A DNA stretch of 64,000 nucleotides from JABFSM01 sp052389555 (GTDB taxonomy: Bacteria; Gemmatimonadota; Gemmatimonadetes; Gemmatimonadales; GWC2-71-9). Below, piece after piece: positions 54,567 through 63,196 of the stretch (its first letter is position 1; the number at the start of each line of letters is the position of its first letter). The notes under the pieces were generated by a model. The model made no database searches. It was given only the letters and a program-made list of their open reading frames with translations, and was not told where the DNA came from. Where the stretch lies: NCBI GenBank assembly GCA_052389555.1, contig JBQTHV010000109.1, forward strand, positions 1 through 64,000, in the 5' to 3' direction. The position numbers and the translations under genes are program-made.

Positions 54567-55259
54567 ATGATCGTCAAGATCCTGGGCACCCGAGGTAACA
54601 TCAAACCCACCGCGCCCCGACATACGCGCCACTCCGGGGTGCTGCTGAATAACGAGCTCCTGCTGGATTTCGGTGAGGGAGCCTATGCCCGGCATAACCC
54701 GCGATGGATCCTGCTCACCCACCTGCACCCGGATCATGCCTGCTTCGTGAGCGCGCCCCTGCCAACCCGGCCGGAGGTCATGGCCCCGGATCCCCATCCA
54801 GGCGCCCGGACGACCCCGGTAAAACCCTGGCGGCGGTTCCAGCTCGATGGCTGGCGGGTTATGGCGATCCCCACGGTGCACAGCCAGCACCTCCGGTCCG
54901 TCGCCTACCGGGTGACTCGGAGCGGGAAGTCGCTGCTCTACACCGGCGACCTGGTGGACTTCGCTTCCGGTGCGCTGGCGCGGGTCGGCCGGGTCGATCT
55001 GGTAATCACGGAGGGGAGCTTCTTCCGGCGGGGCGGCCTGGTGCGCCGAGACCCTCGAACCGGCCGGCGGTTCGGCCACGCCGGCCTGGCCGACCTGGTC
55101 AGGCAGTTGGCCCGGCTCACCCCCCGGATCATAGTGACCCACCTGGGAAGCTGGTTCTATCGTGATCCGGCGGGAGCCCGCCGCAAGGTGCGCGGGTTAG
55201 GCCGCATGCATGGCGTGGAGGCCCGCATTGCATGGGACGGTATAACGATCAACCTGTGA
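54567..55259 (+). CDS. Metallo-beta-lactamase-fold hydrolase
   Basis: 230 residues. Metal motif ILLTHLHPDHACFVSAP (HxHxDH), VHSQHLRSVAYRV and YTGDLVDFASGALARVG, IVTHLGSWFYRDP supply the other ligands. It is a small standalone member (cleaving an ester, phosphodiester or thioester); there is no lipobox. No close neighbour reveals a pathway. Confidence 0.88.
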   Translation: MIVKILGTRGNIKPTAPRHTRHSGVLLNNELLLDFGEGAYARHNPRWILLTHLHPDHACFVSAPLPTRPEVMAPDPHPGARTTPVKPWRRFQLDGWRVMAIPTVHSQHLRSVAYRVTRSGKSLLYTGDLVDFASGALARVGRVDLVITEGSFFRRGGLVRRDPRTGRRFGHAGLADLVRQLARLTPRIIVTHLGSWFYRDPAGARRKVRGLGRMHGVEARIAWDGITINL

Positions 55260-55283
55260 TCCACCGATTTTCGCCGATGACTT

Positions 55284-55315
55284 GATCCACAGATTACCCA
55301 GATTGCCCAGATTAG
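55284..55315. repeat. Nonamer array, CAGATTACC (5' arm)
   Basis: Three 9-bp units (CACAGATTA, CCCAGATTG, CCCAGATTA) after the MBL gene stop; pairs with 55349-55385. Confidence 0.85.
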
Positions 55316-55348
55316 ATCGACTCGTTCTCCGGAGTTCTGCAATTCGAC

Positions 55349-55385
55349 AATCCGATCTGGGTAATCTGCGTAATCTGTGGATTGG
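55349..55385. repeat. Nonamer array, GGTAATCTG (3' arm)
   Basis: Three to four units (AATCTGGGT, AATCTGCGT, AATCTGTGG). Same length class as 22547/22665 but a different unit. Confidence 0.85.
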
Positions 55386-55414
55386 CTCAGTCCGCCCCGG
55401 GGAGGAGGCCGCTC

Positions 55415-55696
55415 ATGCCGAAGCGCGCACGCCGCTGGTCGCAACGAATCACCCGCACCAGTAACGCCCTCGATCTGGAACGGGGAGTCTTCACGCGGGA
55501 CGCCAAAAGCATCGCGCGATCGCTCAAGCGATCTGCCGAGCGAAGTAGCCGTCGCAAGTCTCCTCCCTTCCAGTCCGCCATGTCGATGCTCAACCTGTAC
55601 ATCAATCGCGCCGGCAAGCAGCTCCCTCCCACTCGGCGGAGGAAGCTCGAGGCGGCGAAGCGGGAGTTGCGAAGGTTGTATGGGAGAGAGCGGTAG
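55415..55696 (+). CDS. DUF3175-like small basic protein
   Basis: 93 residues from ATG 55415 (GGAGGAGG about 8 bp upstream). MPKRARRWSQRITRTSNALD, LKRSAERSSRRKSPPFQSAM and SMLNLYINRAGKQLPPTRRR follow the DUF3175 pattern as I recall it. Very basic; function unknown, perhaps nucleic-acid binding. Confidence 0.75.
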   Translation: MPKRARRWSQRITRTSNALDLERGVFTRDAKSIARSLKRSAERSSRRKSPPFQSAMSMLNLYINRAGKQLPPTRRRKLEAAKRELRRLYGRER

Positions 55697-55713
55697 GACG
55701 CTATCAGCCTGAC

Positions 55714-55744
55714 GAGGAGGTAGCGAATAGCGAGTAGGGAGCTA
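55714..55744. repeat. Heptamer array, AGCGAGT/AGGTAGC (5' arm)
   Basis: Four units after the DUF3175-like stop. Pairs with 55771-55815. Confidence 0.85.
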
Positions 55745-55770
55745 CCAGGCTGGACCGTCTGCCTGGGCCC

Positions 55771-55815
55771 TCGACTCGCTACTCGCTACCTCCTACCCGC
55801 TAGCTCCTGTCTACT
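55771..55815. repeat. Heptamer array, ACTCGCT to ACCTCCT (3' arm)
   Basis: Six units in which ACTCGCT changes to CTACCTC; its end encodes the stop of the M14 peptidase. Confidence 0.87.
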
Positions 55816-58744
55816 GAGGTTGCCCGTTTCCCACCGGTGCCGTCGCCGTAGTCGCCCGGCCGGCATTCAGGTCGTTCCAGTTCAGAATCGCGTTGAACCC
55901 GAGCATGAACGTTCCCTGGGTTTGCCAGCGCCAGAACGGACGAATCGCGAACATCACGACGTGGCCCTTCCCGATCGGCGCATCTACCACCTGCGCCCGG
56001 CCGGCCAGGGCCTGACCACCCGACAGGGTACCGGAGAGCAGCATCTCATCGGGATTGGACGGGAATTGCAGGACGACCCGCGGCCGCTCGGCTGCCGCGA
56101 GCTGCCCTAACCCGCCAAACCCACCGCCGCGACCGCCCTGCCCGCCTGGTCCACCCGGTCCGCCGCCCCCGGGCTGCGCAACCGGCTCACTGGTGGTGCC
56201 GTAAGGCGAAAGCCGCAGCCGGTTGGCCATCGGGGTGATGTTCTGCGAGATCCGGTCACCCCCGCCTCCCCCAAAGCCGGCGAAACCGCCGCCCAGGATG
56301 CCACCCGCGTTGAGGACCGGGCCCTGGTTGAAGTAGATCGGCAGCTGAGTGTCCTCGTATCCATACACCAGCGGGCTCTTGGGATCGGCGATGATCCCGC
56401 GAAGAATCGTGCCTCGTGCGAAGAGTCCGGTTGGAGTCTCGACGTTGACGCCGGTGGTCAGGTTGTATTCGGGAAAGATGATCGCGGTCGAACCTTCAGT
56501 GAGGAGGGTGCCGCCTTCCTGCACGAACTTGTAGAGCTCGAGCAGCCCTTCGAGACCCATGCCGCCGCGAATGTCGTCGCTCTGATCGAGCGCGCCCAGA
56601 TTCGGAGTTGCCTCGGTCTTCCGGTACGGAAGGGGCTGGTTCCCCGTCCTCGCGATCCCGTTCACCTGCGATGGCGCGGTGCCACCTACGTGCGGAAAGA
56701 CGATCACGTCGTACTTCGCGCGGAGGTTTCCTTCCCGCAGCTTCTGGTCGGCAAAGTAGGTATAGGGTACGCCGTAGGTGTCGAGCGCCGCCCGGACCCA
56801 CCCTTCATCCTGAGTCCGCTGCCAGCTGTGAACGTACCCGATTCTCGGCACATCGAGCTCATGCGAGGGAACCGTCGGAGCCGCCTCCATCGCCCAGGCG
56901 GAAAGGCCGAGCTCGCGCAACACCGGCTCGATCCGGGCACGGTCCGCGTTCGCGACGATGATCGCCCCCGCTCGGAACTTGCGCCCGGCCGCGTCGAAGT
57001 CCTGCTCCGCCGCGCGCATCGGGACGTTGGCGAGCCGGAACCGGAACGTCACCAGGCTGTTATCCGTGGTATGGTCCACCACCAGCACCGAACCATTGCC
57101 GGTGATCCGGCCATTGGCCCTGGCCGGCGACGTTACCAGCGTCATGCGCTGATCCAGCAGTGCCTGGTCGGTCACCGGAGTGATGACGAGGTTGCGCATC
57201 AACTGGAAAGTCCAGCCGGTGTCGTCATAGGGCGACGGGTTGGCGGGCGCGAAGTTCTGGAGCGAGAGGTACATGTCGGCGAGCGTGCGGTAGGGCTGGT
57301 CCGCCCGGATGATGAAGTCGCCCGCCGCGATGGATAGGCCGGCCGCCGTGAACGGCGCCGCTGCGCTGTGCACTTCGAGTCCCTGCTGCATCAGATCGTT
57401 CACGGCCTGGGCGGCATCCGCCTTACGCCGCTGTGCCGCAGGGATCACCCAGCCGTATACCGGGCCGTTCTTTCCCTTTTCCACCGAGCGCTTGTTCTTG
57501 AGCCAGTAGTTCTCGAGGTACAGGGTCCGGTGGTCGGCCACGTGGCGCAAGGACAGCACCAGAGCGGACTGCTGGATGTTGGTGTTATTGCGAGGGCCCC
57601 AATTGATCGAGGGGAGCGGCGGGTTAGGACGGAACCACTCCCGGCTGGTGGTCGTGGGTCCCGCGTTGACGACCCGGTTCTCGGGCCCGTACCCCATGAC
57701 TTCGTAGAACCGCCCGATCGCATTGTGGGAGTGGGCGATGAAGAACATGTAGTTCGGGGTCCACCCGTCGTAGAACCCGTAGGTCCACACGCCCGGCACG
57801 CCCCGCTTGGTCATCTCCATCACGTCGTTCTGGGCCAGCATCCACCACTCGTTCACGGTGATCGGGTCGAGCGATTCGTTGTACGGCCCGGTCCCCGTCG
57901 AGGAATAGAGATAGGTGGACTGCTCGTGCAGATCGTGCAGCACGGTCGGCTTCCACTCCAGCACCGTGCGGGTCACCGCCCGAGTCAGCTCCAGGAACTG
58001 GCCCATCCCGTCCCGGTTGTTGTCGTGGGCCACGTACTTCCCCCAGTACATGAGCGGGAGCCGGGCCTCGCCCTGGGGCCGCTTCTTGTTGAAGTAGTAG
58101 GTATCGACCTGCTTCTCGCGCCCGTCCACCTCGAGGACCGGGGTGATGAACGTGATCAGGTTTTCCCGGATGTTCCGGATCGTGGGCGACTCATCCACGA
58201 TCAGCCGGTAGGCCAGCTCCATCAGCATCTCGGGACCGCCGTTCTCCGGCGAGTGCATCCCGCTGGTCACGTAGTAGATCGGCTTAGCGGCGCCGATGAG
58301 CTGCCGGGCTCGGCTCTCCGACGTCTTCCGGGGATCGGTGAGCTCGGTCAGCATCCCCCGGTAGCGATCGAGCCCGCGAATCGTCGCTTCGTCGGCGATT
58401 ACCAGCAGCACAATCTCGCGGCCCTCTTCGGTCTTCCCGATGGTCCAGAGCGTGGCCCGGGGCGAGGCCTGATCCAGCGCGGCATAGTACCGGTGGATGT
58501 CCTTCGCGTAGGTGAGCTCGCCCGGGGTGCCCACGATACGGCCCAGGAATTTGAGTGGCGTCGGCACCGTGCTCGAGGCCGGGAGATAGTCGACCAGCTC
58601 GGTCGTGATACGGGAATCCCGGAGATGCTCCTTGATCTTCCTGGTGTACTCTTCGTCGATCTTCTGCTGGGCAACTGCGGGGAGGGCGCTCAGTGCCACG
58701 GCTGCTACGAGGAGCCATGGGGATCGGGACAGAGTGCGGGTCAT
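55811..58744 (-). CDS. M14-family zinc carboxypeptidase, exported
   Basis: 977 residues. Signal peptide at the start (SPWLLVAAVALSALPAVAQ). The M14 domain (about 60-400) has the zinc motif TSGMHSPENGGPEM (HxxE) and a third His in VLHDLHEQST, with VAHDNNRDGMGQFLE. A long C-terminal region (about 420-977) contains a glutamine-amidotransferase-like or beta-rich part and a Gly-rich tract (GGGGPGGPGGQGGRGGGF at about 870). It digests peptides outside the cell membrane. Typical of Gemmatimonadota and Bacteroidota extracellular peptidases. Confidence 0.88.
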   Translation of the reverse strand: MTRTLSRSPWLLVAAVALSALPAVAQQKIDEEYTRKIKEHLRDSRITTELVDYLPASSTVPTPLKFLGRIVGTPGELTYAKDIHRYYAALDQASPRATLWTIGKTEEGREIVLLVIADEATIRGLDRYRGMLTELTDPRKTSESRARQLIGAAKPIYYVTSGMHSPENGGPEMLMELAYRLIVDESPTIRNIRENLITFITPVLEVDGREKQVDTYYFNKKRPQGEARLPLMYWGKYVAHDNNRDGMGQFLELTRAVTRTVLEWKPTVLHDLHEQSTYLYSSTGTGPYNESLDPITVNEWWMLAQNDVMEMTKRGVPGVWTYGFYDGWTPNYMFFIAHSHNAIGRFYEVMGYGPENRVVNAGPTTTSREWFRPNPPLPSINWGPRNNTNIQQSALVLSLRHVADHRTLYLENYWLKNKRSVEKGKNGPVYGWVIPAAQRRKADAAQAVNDLMQQGLEVHSAAAPFTAAGLSIAAGDFIIRADQPYRTLADMYLSLQNFAPANPSPYDDTGWTFQLMRNLVITPVTDQALLDQRMTLVTSPARANGRITGNGSVLVVDHTTDNSLVTFRFRLANVPMRAAEQDFDAAGRKFRAGAIIVANADRARIEPVLRELGLSAWAMEAAPTVPSHELDVPRIGYVHSWQRTQDEGWVRAALDTYGVPYTYFADQKLREGNLRAKYDVIVFPHVGGTAPSQVNGIARTGNQPLPYRKTEATPNLGALDQSDDIRGGMGLEGLLELYKFVQEGGTLLTEGSTAIIFPEYNLTTGVNVETPTGLFARGTILRGIIADPKSPLVYGYEDTQLPIYFNQGPVLNAGGILGGGFAGFGGGGGDRISQNITPMANRLRLSPYGTTSEPVAQPGGGGPGGPGGQGGRGGGFGGLGQLAAAERPRVVLQFPSNPDEMLLSGTLSGGQALAGRAQVVDAPIGKGHVVMFAIRPFWRWQTQGTFMLGFNAILNWNDLNAGRATTATAPVGNGQPQ

Positions 58745-59058
58745 TGGGACCTCAGGGGATAGGGCTATTGGCTATTGGCTATTGGCTATTGGCTATGGGC
58801 TATGGGCTATGGGCTATGGGCTATTGGAAACTGCACCGACCTGTAAGGCTGTTGACCAAAAGCCAATAGCTAATAGCCAATAGCCTCGGGCACCGAGCCG
58901 TAAGGCTGTTGACCAATAGCCAATAGCTAATAGCCAATAGCCTTGTCAGCCCTAACCATACGCCCAATCCCTGGGGATCGTTGGGGTTATGTTTCTGAGT
59001 CACCGGCTCCGGCCCCCCGGCTCCGGCCCCCGGCCCCTGGCCCCTTCCAGGAGGCACC
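58745..59058. repeat. Gene-free 314-bp gap with CTATTGG arrays and a tandem duplication
   Basis: The 5' array at 58761-58827 has nine heptamers (four GGCTATT, four GGCTATG, one GGCTATT). Two 3' arms (58855-58886 and 58911-58943) follow as part of a near-identical 54-bp direct repeat (58832-58885 and 58890-58943). A CCGGCTC/CCCTGGC-type array (59002-59049) precedes the next gene. No coding frame found. Confidence 0.9.
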
Positions 59059-59604
59059 ATGCCTGTGCGCTATCGGCTCGACCGGATCGAAGTGGCAGCC
59101 TTGGGATCCCGCCCCGCCTCCTGGACCTTCGCCGGAGAGGCCGTTCGCGGGATCGAGTGGAGCTACGTCGCGATCGACCGGAATCTCACCGGCAAGAATA
59201 GTTGGGAGTTCCTGGTGCGGGTGCCGGGCGATCCGAAGGGTCGCATCGAGGTAAGACCCCGCACCATCCCCTTGCATCGAGCGTGGGAAGAGCTGCCGGA
59301 CCGCTCACTCACCTTTACTCAGGCGACCCGGGGAGCGTCGCGCGGGCGGTGGTATTGTCCCGTGGCGCTGGCCGATCCGACCGGCGAGAAATCCCGGGTC
59401 GTGGCCCGCCACGATGAGCGCAACCGGCTGCCCGGATGGTTCCGCGGTCTCACCCTTCGGCGCAAAGGGACGGTCAAGGCGACCAAGGGCACCGATCAGG
59501 ACGCGCTGGTGGCGCTGGTCGCGCCGGACAACCATGCGGACATGATTCGATTATTCTTCGCTACGAAGGTCTGGGTTCTGAAAGAAGCCGTGGTACTGCG
59601 ATAG
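59059..59604 (+). CDS. Hypothetical protein
   Basis: 181 residues. No membrane segment or known motif recognised. A strong AGGAGG lies 5 bp upstream of ATG 59059. The sequence is beta-rich with basic patches (WFRGLTLRRKGTVKATKG). It is followed after 7 bp by a second hypothetical gene, so the two probably form an operon. Confidence 0.55.
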   Translation: MPVRYRLDRIEVAALGSRPASWTFAGEAVRGIEWSYVAIDRNLTGKNSWEFLVRVPGDPKGRIEVRPRTIPLHRAWEELPDRSLTFTQATRGASRGRWYCPVALADPTGEKSRVVARHDERNRLPGWFRGLTLRRKGTVKATKGTDQDALVALVAPDNHADMIRLFFATKVWVLKEAVVLR

Positions 59605-59611
59605 CGAGCCA

Positions 59612-60358
59612 ATGCCGACTCAGTACACCGATCACGAGCTGGCCCTGATCCTTCGCCAGGCTGCTGCCCTTCGCTGGGGTGGCGAGGGCGAGGAGCCCCG
59701 GCATTCGCTGGAAGACATTCAGCTCGTGGCCCAGCAGCTTGGGATCCCTCCCCATCTCGTCGAGCGCGCCGCGAGCGCGTTGCCTCGACGCGCCCGCGCC
59801 CGGATGTGGCGGTTCCTGTTCGGCCGGAGCTCCTCCTTCAGCACCAACGCCGTGGTCGGGTACCGGCTCGCGCCGGAGTCGTTCCCGGACGTGATTGAGG
59901 GAATTCGGCGGTTCACCGGGCGAGACGGGCAAGTGGGTGAGCTCACGGGAAGCGTCGAGTGGCGCGACCATCGCGACACCAGCGACGTCGCGATCACGGT
60001 GGTCCCCCGCGGCCCCGAGACGATGGTCCGGGTGTTCGGCGACTTCGACTACTGGAAGCTGGGCCCGTTCGCCGCCGCGGCTCTGGGCGTCGTGTTGGTT
60101 GTGGTGCTGGTCGCGGCCGGCGTGAACATGAGCGGGGCGTCGCCCCTGTGGGTCGTCGGGTTAGGCGTCGCGGCGGGGGTGGTGCTCTGGGGTGTGGCCC
60201 GGTTCTACTGGTCGCGCCTCGCCCGCAAAGCCGCCCGCCGGGTGATCACCTATCGCAAGCAAACGCAGGAAGTCATCCTCCAACTTCGCCCTCCGGTCCC
60301 CGCAGGCCCAAGCGCGTCGTTTGGCGTGTTCGAGGTCGAGCGGGAAACCTCAGAGTAG
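59612..60358 (+). CDS. Membrane-anchored hypothetical protein
   Basis: 248 residues. N-terminal 50 residues are helical (HSLEDIQLVAQQLGIPPHLV), similar to N-terminal regulatory helices in several membrane proteins; two membrane helices lie at about 148-200 (FAAAALGVVLVVVLVAAG; PLWVVGLGVAAGVVLWGVA). The remainder is basic. Function unknown. Confidence 0.55.
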   Translation: MPTQYTDHELALILRQAAALRWGGEGEEPRHSLEDIQLVAQQLGIPPHLVERAASALPRRARARMWRFLFGRSSSFSTNAVVGYRLAPESFPDVIEGIRRFTGRDGQVGELTGSVEWRDHRDTSDVAITVVPRGPETMVRVFGDFDYWKLGPFAAAALGVVLVVVLVAAGVNMSGASPLWVVGLGVAAGVVLWGVARFYWSRLARKAARRVITYRKQTQEVILQLRPPVPAGPSASFGVFEVERETSE

Positions 60359-60360
60359 TC

Positions 60361-60846
60361 CTACTCGGTTTCGTCCAGCGCAACCAGCCGAGCCCGGGGC
60401 GGAATCCCGGGCTCGAGCTCCATGATGCCCACTGAAGCAGGAAGCCCGAACCGAAAGGGACCCGCAGCACCCGGGTTCATCACCGTCACCACCTGATCCA
60501 CCACGGTGAGGAGCGGTTTGTGAGTGTGACCGTACACGATCACCTCGGCGTCGGGGTGGGCGCGATTGAGCCTCTCGGGCGTAGGCACCCCGAGCTGGTG
60601 ACCGTGGATCAACAGGAACGCGAATCCTTCGATCCGCTCTTCGATGATCTCGGGAAGGCGGTGGCGGAGGTCGAAGCCGTCGGTATTCCCCCACACCGCC
60701 GTGACCGGTGCGATCGTTTCGAGGGCGGTGAGAAGGTCCGGCTCACCGACGTCGCCCGCGTGAAGGATGCGGTCCACGCCGCCGAAGACCTCGAACACCG
60801 CGGGACGGAGCAGGTTGTGGGTATCGGAAATGAGGCCGATGCGCAT
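60361..60846 (-). CDS. YfcE-family metallophosphoesterase
   Basis: 161 residues. Dimetal motifs LISDTHNLL, ILHAGDVGEPD, VWGNTDG, LLIHGHQLG and YGHTHKPLL are complete. It probably hydrolyses a phosphodiester. It converges on the hypothetical membrane gene with a 2-bp gap. Confidence 0.9.
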   Translation of the reverse strand: MRIGLISDTHNLLRPAVFEVFGGVDRILHAGDVGEPDLLTALETIAPVTAVWGNTDGFDLRHRLPEIIEERIEGFAFLLIHGHQLGVPTPERLNRAHPDAEVIVYGHTHKPLLTVVDQVVTVMNPGAAGPFRFGLPASVGIMELEPGIPPRARLVALDETE

Positions 60847-60857
60847 CGGAGCTACCA

Positions 60858-60889
60858 GGTATCAGCCATCAGCTATCAGCTATCAGCTT
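60858..60889. repeat. Heptamer array, ATCAGCT (5' arm)
   Basis: Four units just upstream of the phosphoesterase start (minus strand). Pairs with 60914-60943. Confidence 0.88.
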
Positions 60890-60913
60890 GCTGCACTCAG
60901 CAGACCGGCCGGA

Positions 60914-60943
60914 CTGATAGCTGATAGCTGATAGCTGATAGCT
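60914..60943. repeat. Heptamer array, AGCTGAT (3' arm)
   Basis: Four perfect units ending at the UbiX stop. Confidence 0.9.
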
Positions 60944-61554
60944 CAACCTTCCCATCTCCTCGCCACCTGAATATCGAGCTCCAACTGATCCACAATCCGC
61001 TGTACCACGAAATCCACGAGCTCCTCGATTCGGGTTGGGCGATGATAGAAGCCGGGCGCGGCGGGAATAACCACAGCTCCCGTCTCGGTCACCTGGACCA
61101 GGTTCCGGAGATGGACCAGTGAGAGGGGCGTTTCGCGCGGCACCAGGATCAGCTTGCGCCGTTCTTTGAGTGTTACGTCCGCGGCCCGCTCGATCAGCGA
61201 GCGGCTCGATCCCTGGGCGATTGCCGAGACGGTTCCCATGGAACAGGGACAGATCACCATGCCGGCGGTGGGCTGTGAGCCGCTCGCGGGTTTGGCGCCG
61301 CGGTCGTCGTCATCGAATACCGTGACGCTCGGCCAGTTCCCGCCCGTCGCGCGCCGCAATTGAGCGAGCGAACCGATCCTGGTCTCTTCCCTGAGCAAGC
61401 GCCAACCGTGACTCGAGACGATCAGCCAGAGCGGGACCTGATGCTGAGCCAGGATGGCAAGGAGGCGCACCGCATAGGGCGCTCCCGATGCGCCGGTAAT
61501 CGCAAACACGAGCGGGCGCCCGCGGGCCGGGCCGCGTTGCGCTCGCGGAGTCAC
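60943..61554 (-). CDS. UbiX-like flavin prenyltransferase
   Basis: 203 residues. Family motifs VFAITGASGAPYAVRLLAIL, PCSMGTVSAIAQGSSRSL and ETPLSLVHLRNLVQVTE. It makes prenylated FMN, the cofactor of UbiD decarboxylases. UbiA- and UbiD-like genes follow within 2.5 kb, so it may serve ubiquinone or the futalosine menaquinone route (where such members are named MqnM). Confidence 0.93.
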   Translation of the reverse strand: MTPRAQRGPARGRPLVFAITGASGAPYAVRLLAILAQHQVPLWLIVSSHGWRLLREETRIGSLAQLRRATGGNWPSVTVFDDDDRGAKPASGSQPTAGMVICPCSMGTVSAIAQGSSRSLIERAADVTLKERRKLILVPRETPLSLVHLRNLVQVTETGAVVIPAAPGFYHRPTRIEELVDFVVQRIVDQLELDIQVARRWEG

Positions 61555-61763
61555 TTGCCGCGCCGGTTGGGGGTTGGCAACCGCACGGGATGCTTGGGCG
61601 GGGGCCTGGGAGGTACGCGCTGCTTGGGCGGCGCATCCCCCTTTCGGGAGCTCTTCTTCATTCCACCAATGTACCCGCAGCTAACCCGGCTTGCCGAGAT
61701 CCGGCGCGCGTCGTAGCATATCGGCGGAAGCTCGATCCCTCGTCCTCAAGCCAAGAGGTGACC

Positions 61764-62252
61764 ATGCGTAGGACCGCGATGCTGTTGGCTGGTCTGCTGC
61801 TCGGAACGGCATATGCCGCTCCCACTCACGCGCAGCAGTTGACTGTGGGCGGGTTCGTCGGCCAGGTCTACGACACTTCGGAAGACTGGCTGCTGTTCGG
61901 CGGAGAGGTCCGCTGGCAGGTCAAGGAAGACAAGCCCTTCGTCGTCCAGCCCCGCGTCTGGATCAATCCTTATGAGGGCGGCTCGGCCCTCGGGTTCGAC
62001 GGGAACGTGCTGTACCGGCCCAACTATGACGGGAAGTTCCGGCTCTATGCTGGAGTGGGAGGGGCAGTCGTGCGGCAATCGTTCGAAGGCGGGTCGGAGA
62101 CCGATGTCGGGCTCAATTTCGCCGCCGGGTTCGAGCTGGTGTTGAACGAGGAGTCCAAGTTGCGGCCGTTTCTGCACAGCCAGTACACGGTCATCAACGA
62201 CAGCGGCAACCCGTTCACGTTGTCGGCGGGCGTGGCGTTCCGGCTGAAGTAG
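61764..62252 (+). CDS. Small outer-membrane beta-barrel protein
   Basis: 162 residues from ATG 61764 (AGAGGTG upstream). Signal peptide MLLAGLLLGTAYAAPTHAQ, then eight alternating strands (VGGFVGQVYDTSEDWLLFGG; LSAGVAFRLK), consistent with an OmpA/OmpX-size barrel. It lies convergent between ubiX and ubiA, breaking the quinone genes into two arms. Confidence 0.7.
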   Translation: MRRTAMLLAGLLLGTAYAAPTHAQQLTVGGFVGQVYDTSEDWLLFGGEVRWQVKEDKPFVVQPRVWINPYEGGSALGFDGNVLYRPNYDGKFRLYAGVGGAVVRQSFEGGSETDVGLNFAAGFELVLNEESKLRPFLHSQYTVINDSGNPFTLSAGVAFRLK

Positions 62253-62274
62253 GCGACCGGGCGGTGCGACTCGA

Positions 62275-63180
62275 TTATGCCGCGAGCAGGCGGTCGAGCA
62301 GCGCGAACCCGAACACCGTGACACTCATGATCCCGTTCATGGTGAAGAACGCCGCGTCGAGGCGGGAAAGATCGTCGGGCCGCACCAGGCGGTGCTCATA
62401 GAGCAGGATTCCCGCGGCCACCACCAGGCCCGCGTAGTACCACGCCCCGAACCCGGCTCCCCAGCCGAACAGCACGAGGGCGGGAATGGTGATCCCGTGC
62501 AGCAGCTTGGCGAGCCTTATGCTCCGGGTTAGGCCGAACCGCACGACGGCGCTCCGGAGCCCCTCGGCCCGATCAAAGGCCTCGTCGGGGAGGGCGTAGA
62601 AGATGTCGAAGCCTGCCACCCAGGTTGCCACCGCGAGCCCGATCACCGGGAGCAACCACCCCGGCTCACTCCATTGCCCCGCCACCGCCAGGTAGCCCCC
62701 CGCCGGCGCGATCGCGAGCGAAGCGCCCAGCCAGAGATGCGACCACCAGGTGAAGCGCTTCGACAGGCTGTAGGTCATGATCCAGGCCAGGGCAACCGGA
62801 GCCAGCGCCAGGCAGAGCGGGTTAAGGCCGGCACCCGCGGCGAAGAAGAGGGCACCCGCCACGATCACCGACGCCCAGGCCTGCCCGAGGGTCAGCCGGC
62901 CCTGCGGCAGCTCGCGATTCCGGGTACGCGGGTTACGGGCGTCGAATTCCCGGTCCGCGATCCGGTTGAAACCCATCGCCACCCAGCGCGCGGCGGAGAA
63001 GGCCACGACCACCAGCGCCACGATCCGCCAGGTTACCGGAAACCGAGGCGACGCCCCTAATACGCCAAGGAGGGCAAAAGGGAGCGCGAAGGCGGTGTGG
63101 GGAAGCTTGACGAAACTCGCGAAGCGCGCGAGCAGTGAGTCGCCGGCAAAGGTTTGCGGCTCTAACCTCTCACGTCTCAC
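62275..63180 (-). CDS. UbiA-family polyprenyltransferase
   Basis: About 301 residues, eight to nine membrane helices. Substrate motif FNRIADREFDARNPRTRNRE (NxxxDxxxD-like) is in the first cytoplasmic loop, and the second motif reads FDIFYALPDEAFDR. It adds a polyprenyl tail to an aromatic acid: 4-hydroxybenzoate (ubiquinone) or the futalosine-route naphthoate (MqnP). The start GTG 63180 lies in a heptamer array, so the true N-terminus may begin near MRRERLEP or further in. Confidence 0.88.
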   Translation of the reverse strand: MRRERLEPQTFAGDSLLARFASFVKLPHTAFALPFALLGVLGASPRFPVTWRIVALVVVAFSAARWVAMGFNRIADREFDARNPRTRNRELPQGRLTLGQAWASVIVAGALFFAAGAGLNPLCLALAPVALAWIMTYSLSKRFTWWSHLWLGASLAIAPAGGYLAVAGQWSEPGWLLPVIGLAVATWVAGFDIFYALPDEAFDRAEGLRSAVVRFGLTRSIRLAKLLHGITIPALVLFGWGAGFGAWYYAGLVVAAGILLYEHRLVRPDDLSRLDAAFFTMNGIMSVTVFGFALLDRLLAA

Positions 63181-63196
63181 CTCTCACCTCTCACCG
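63163..63196. repeat. Heptamer array, CTCACCT type
   Basis: Five units; spans the UbiA start and the UbiD stop. Same family as 13367, 14434 and 39868. Single arm. Confidence 0.86.
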
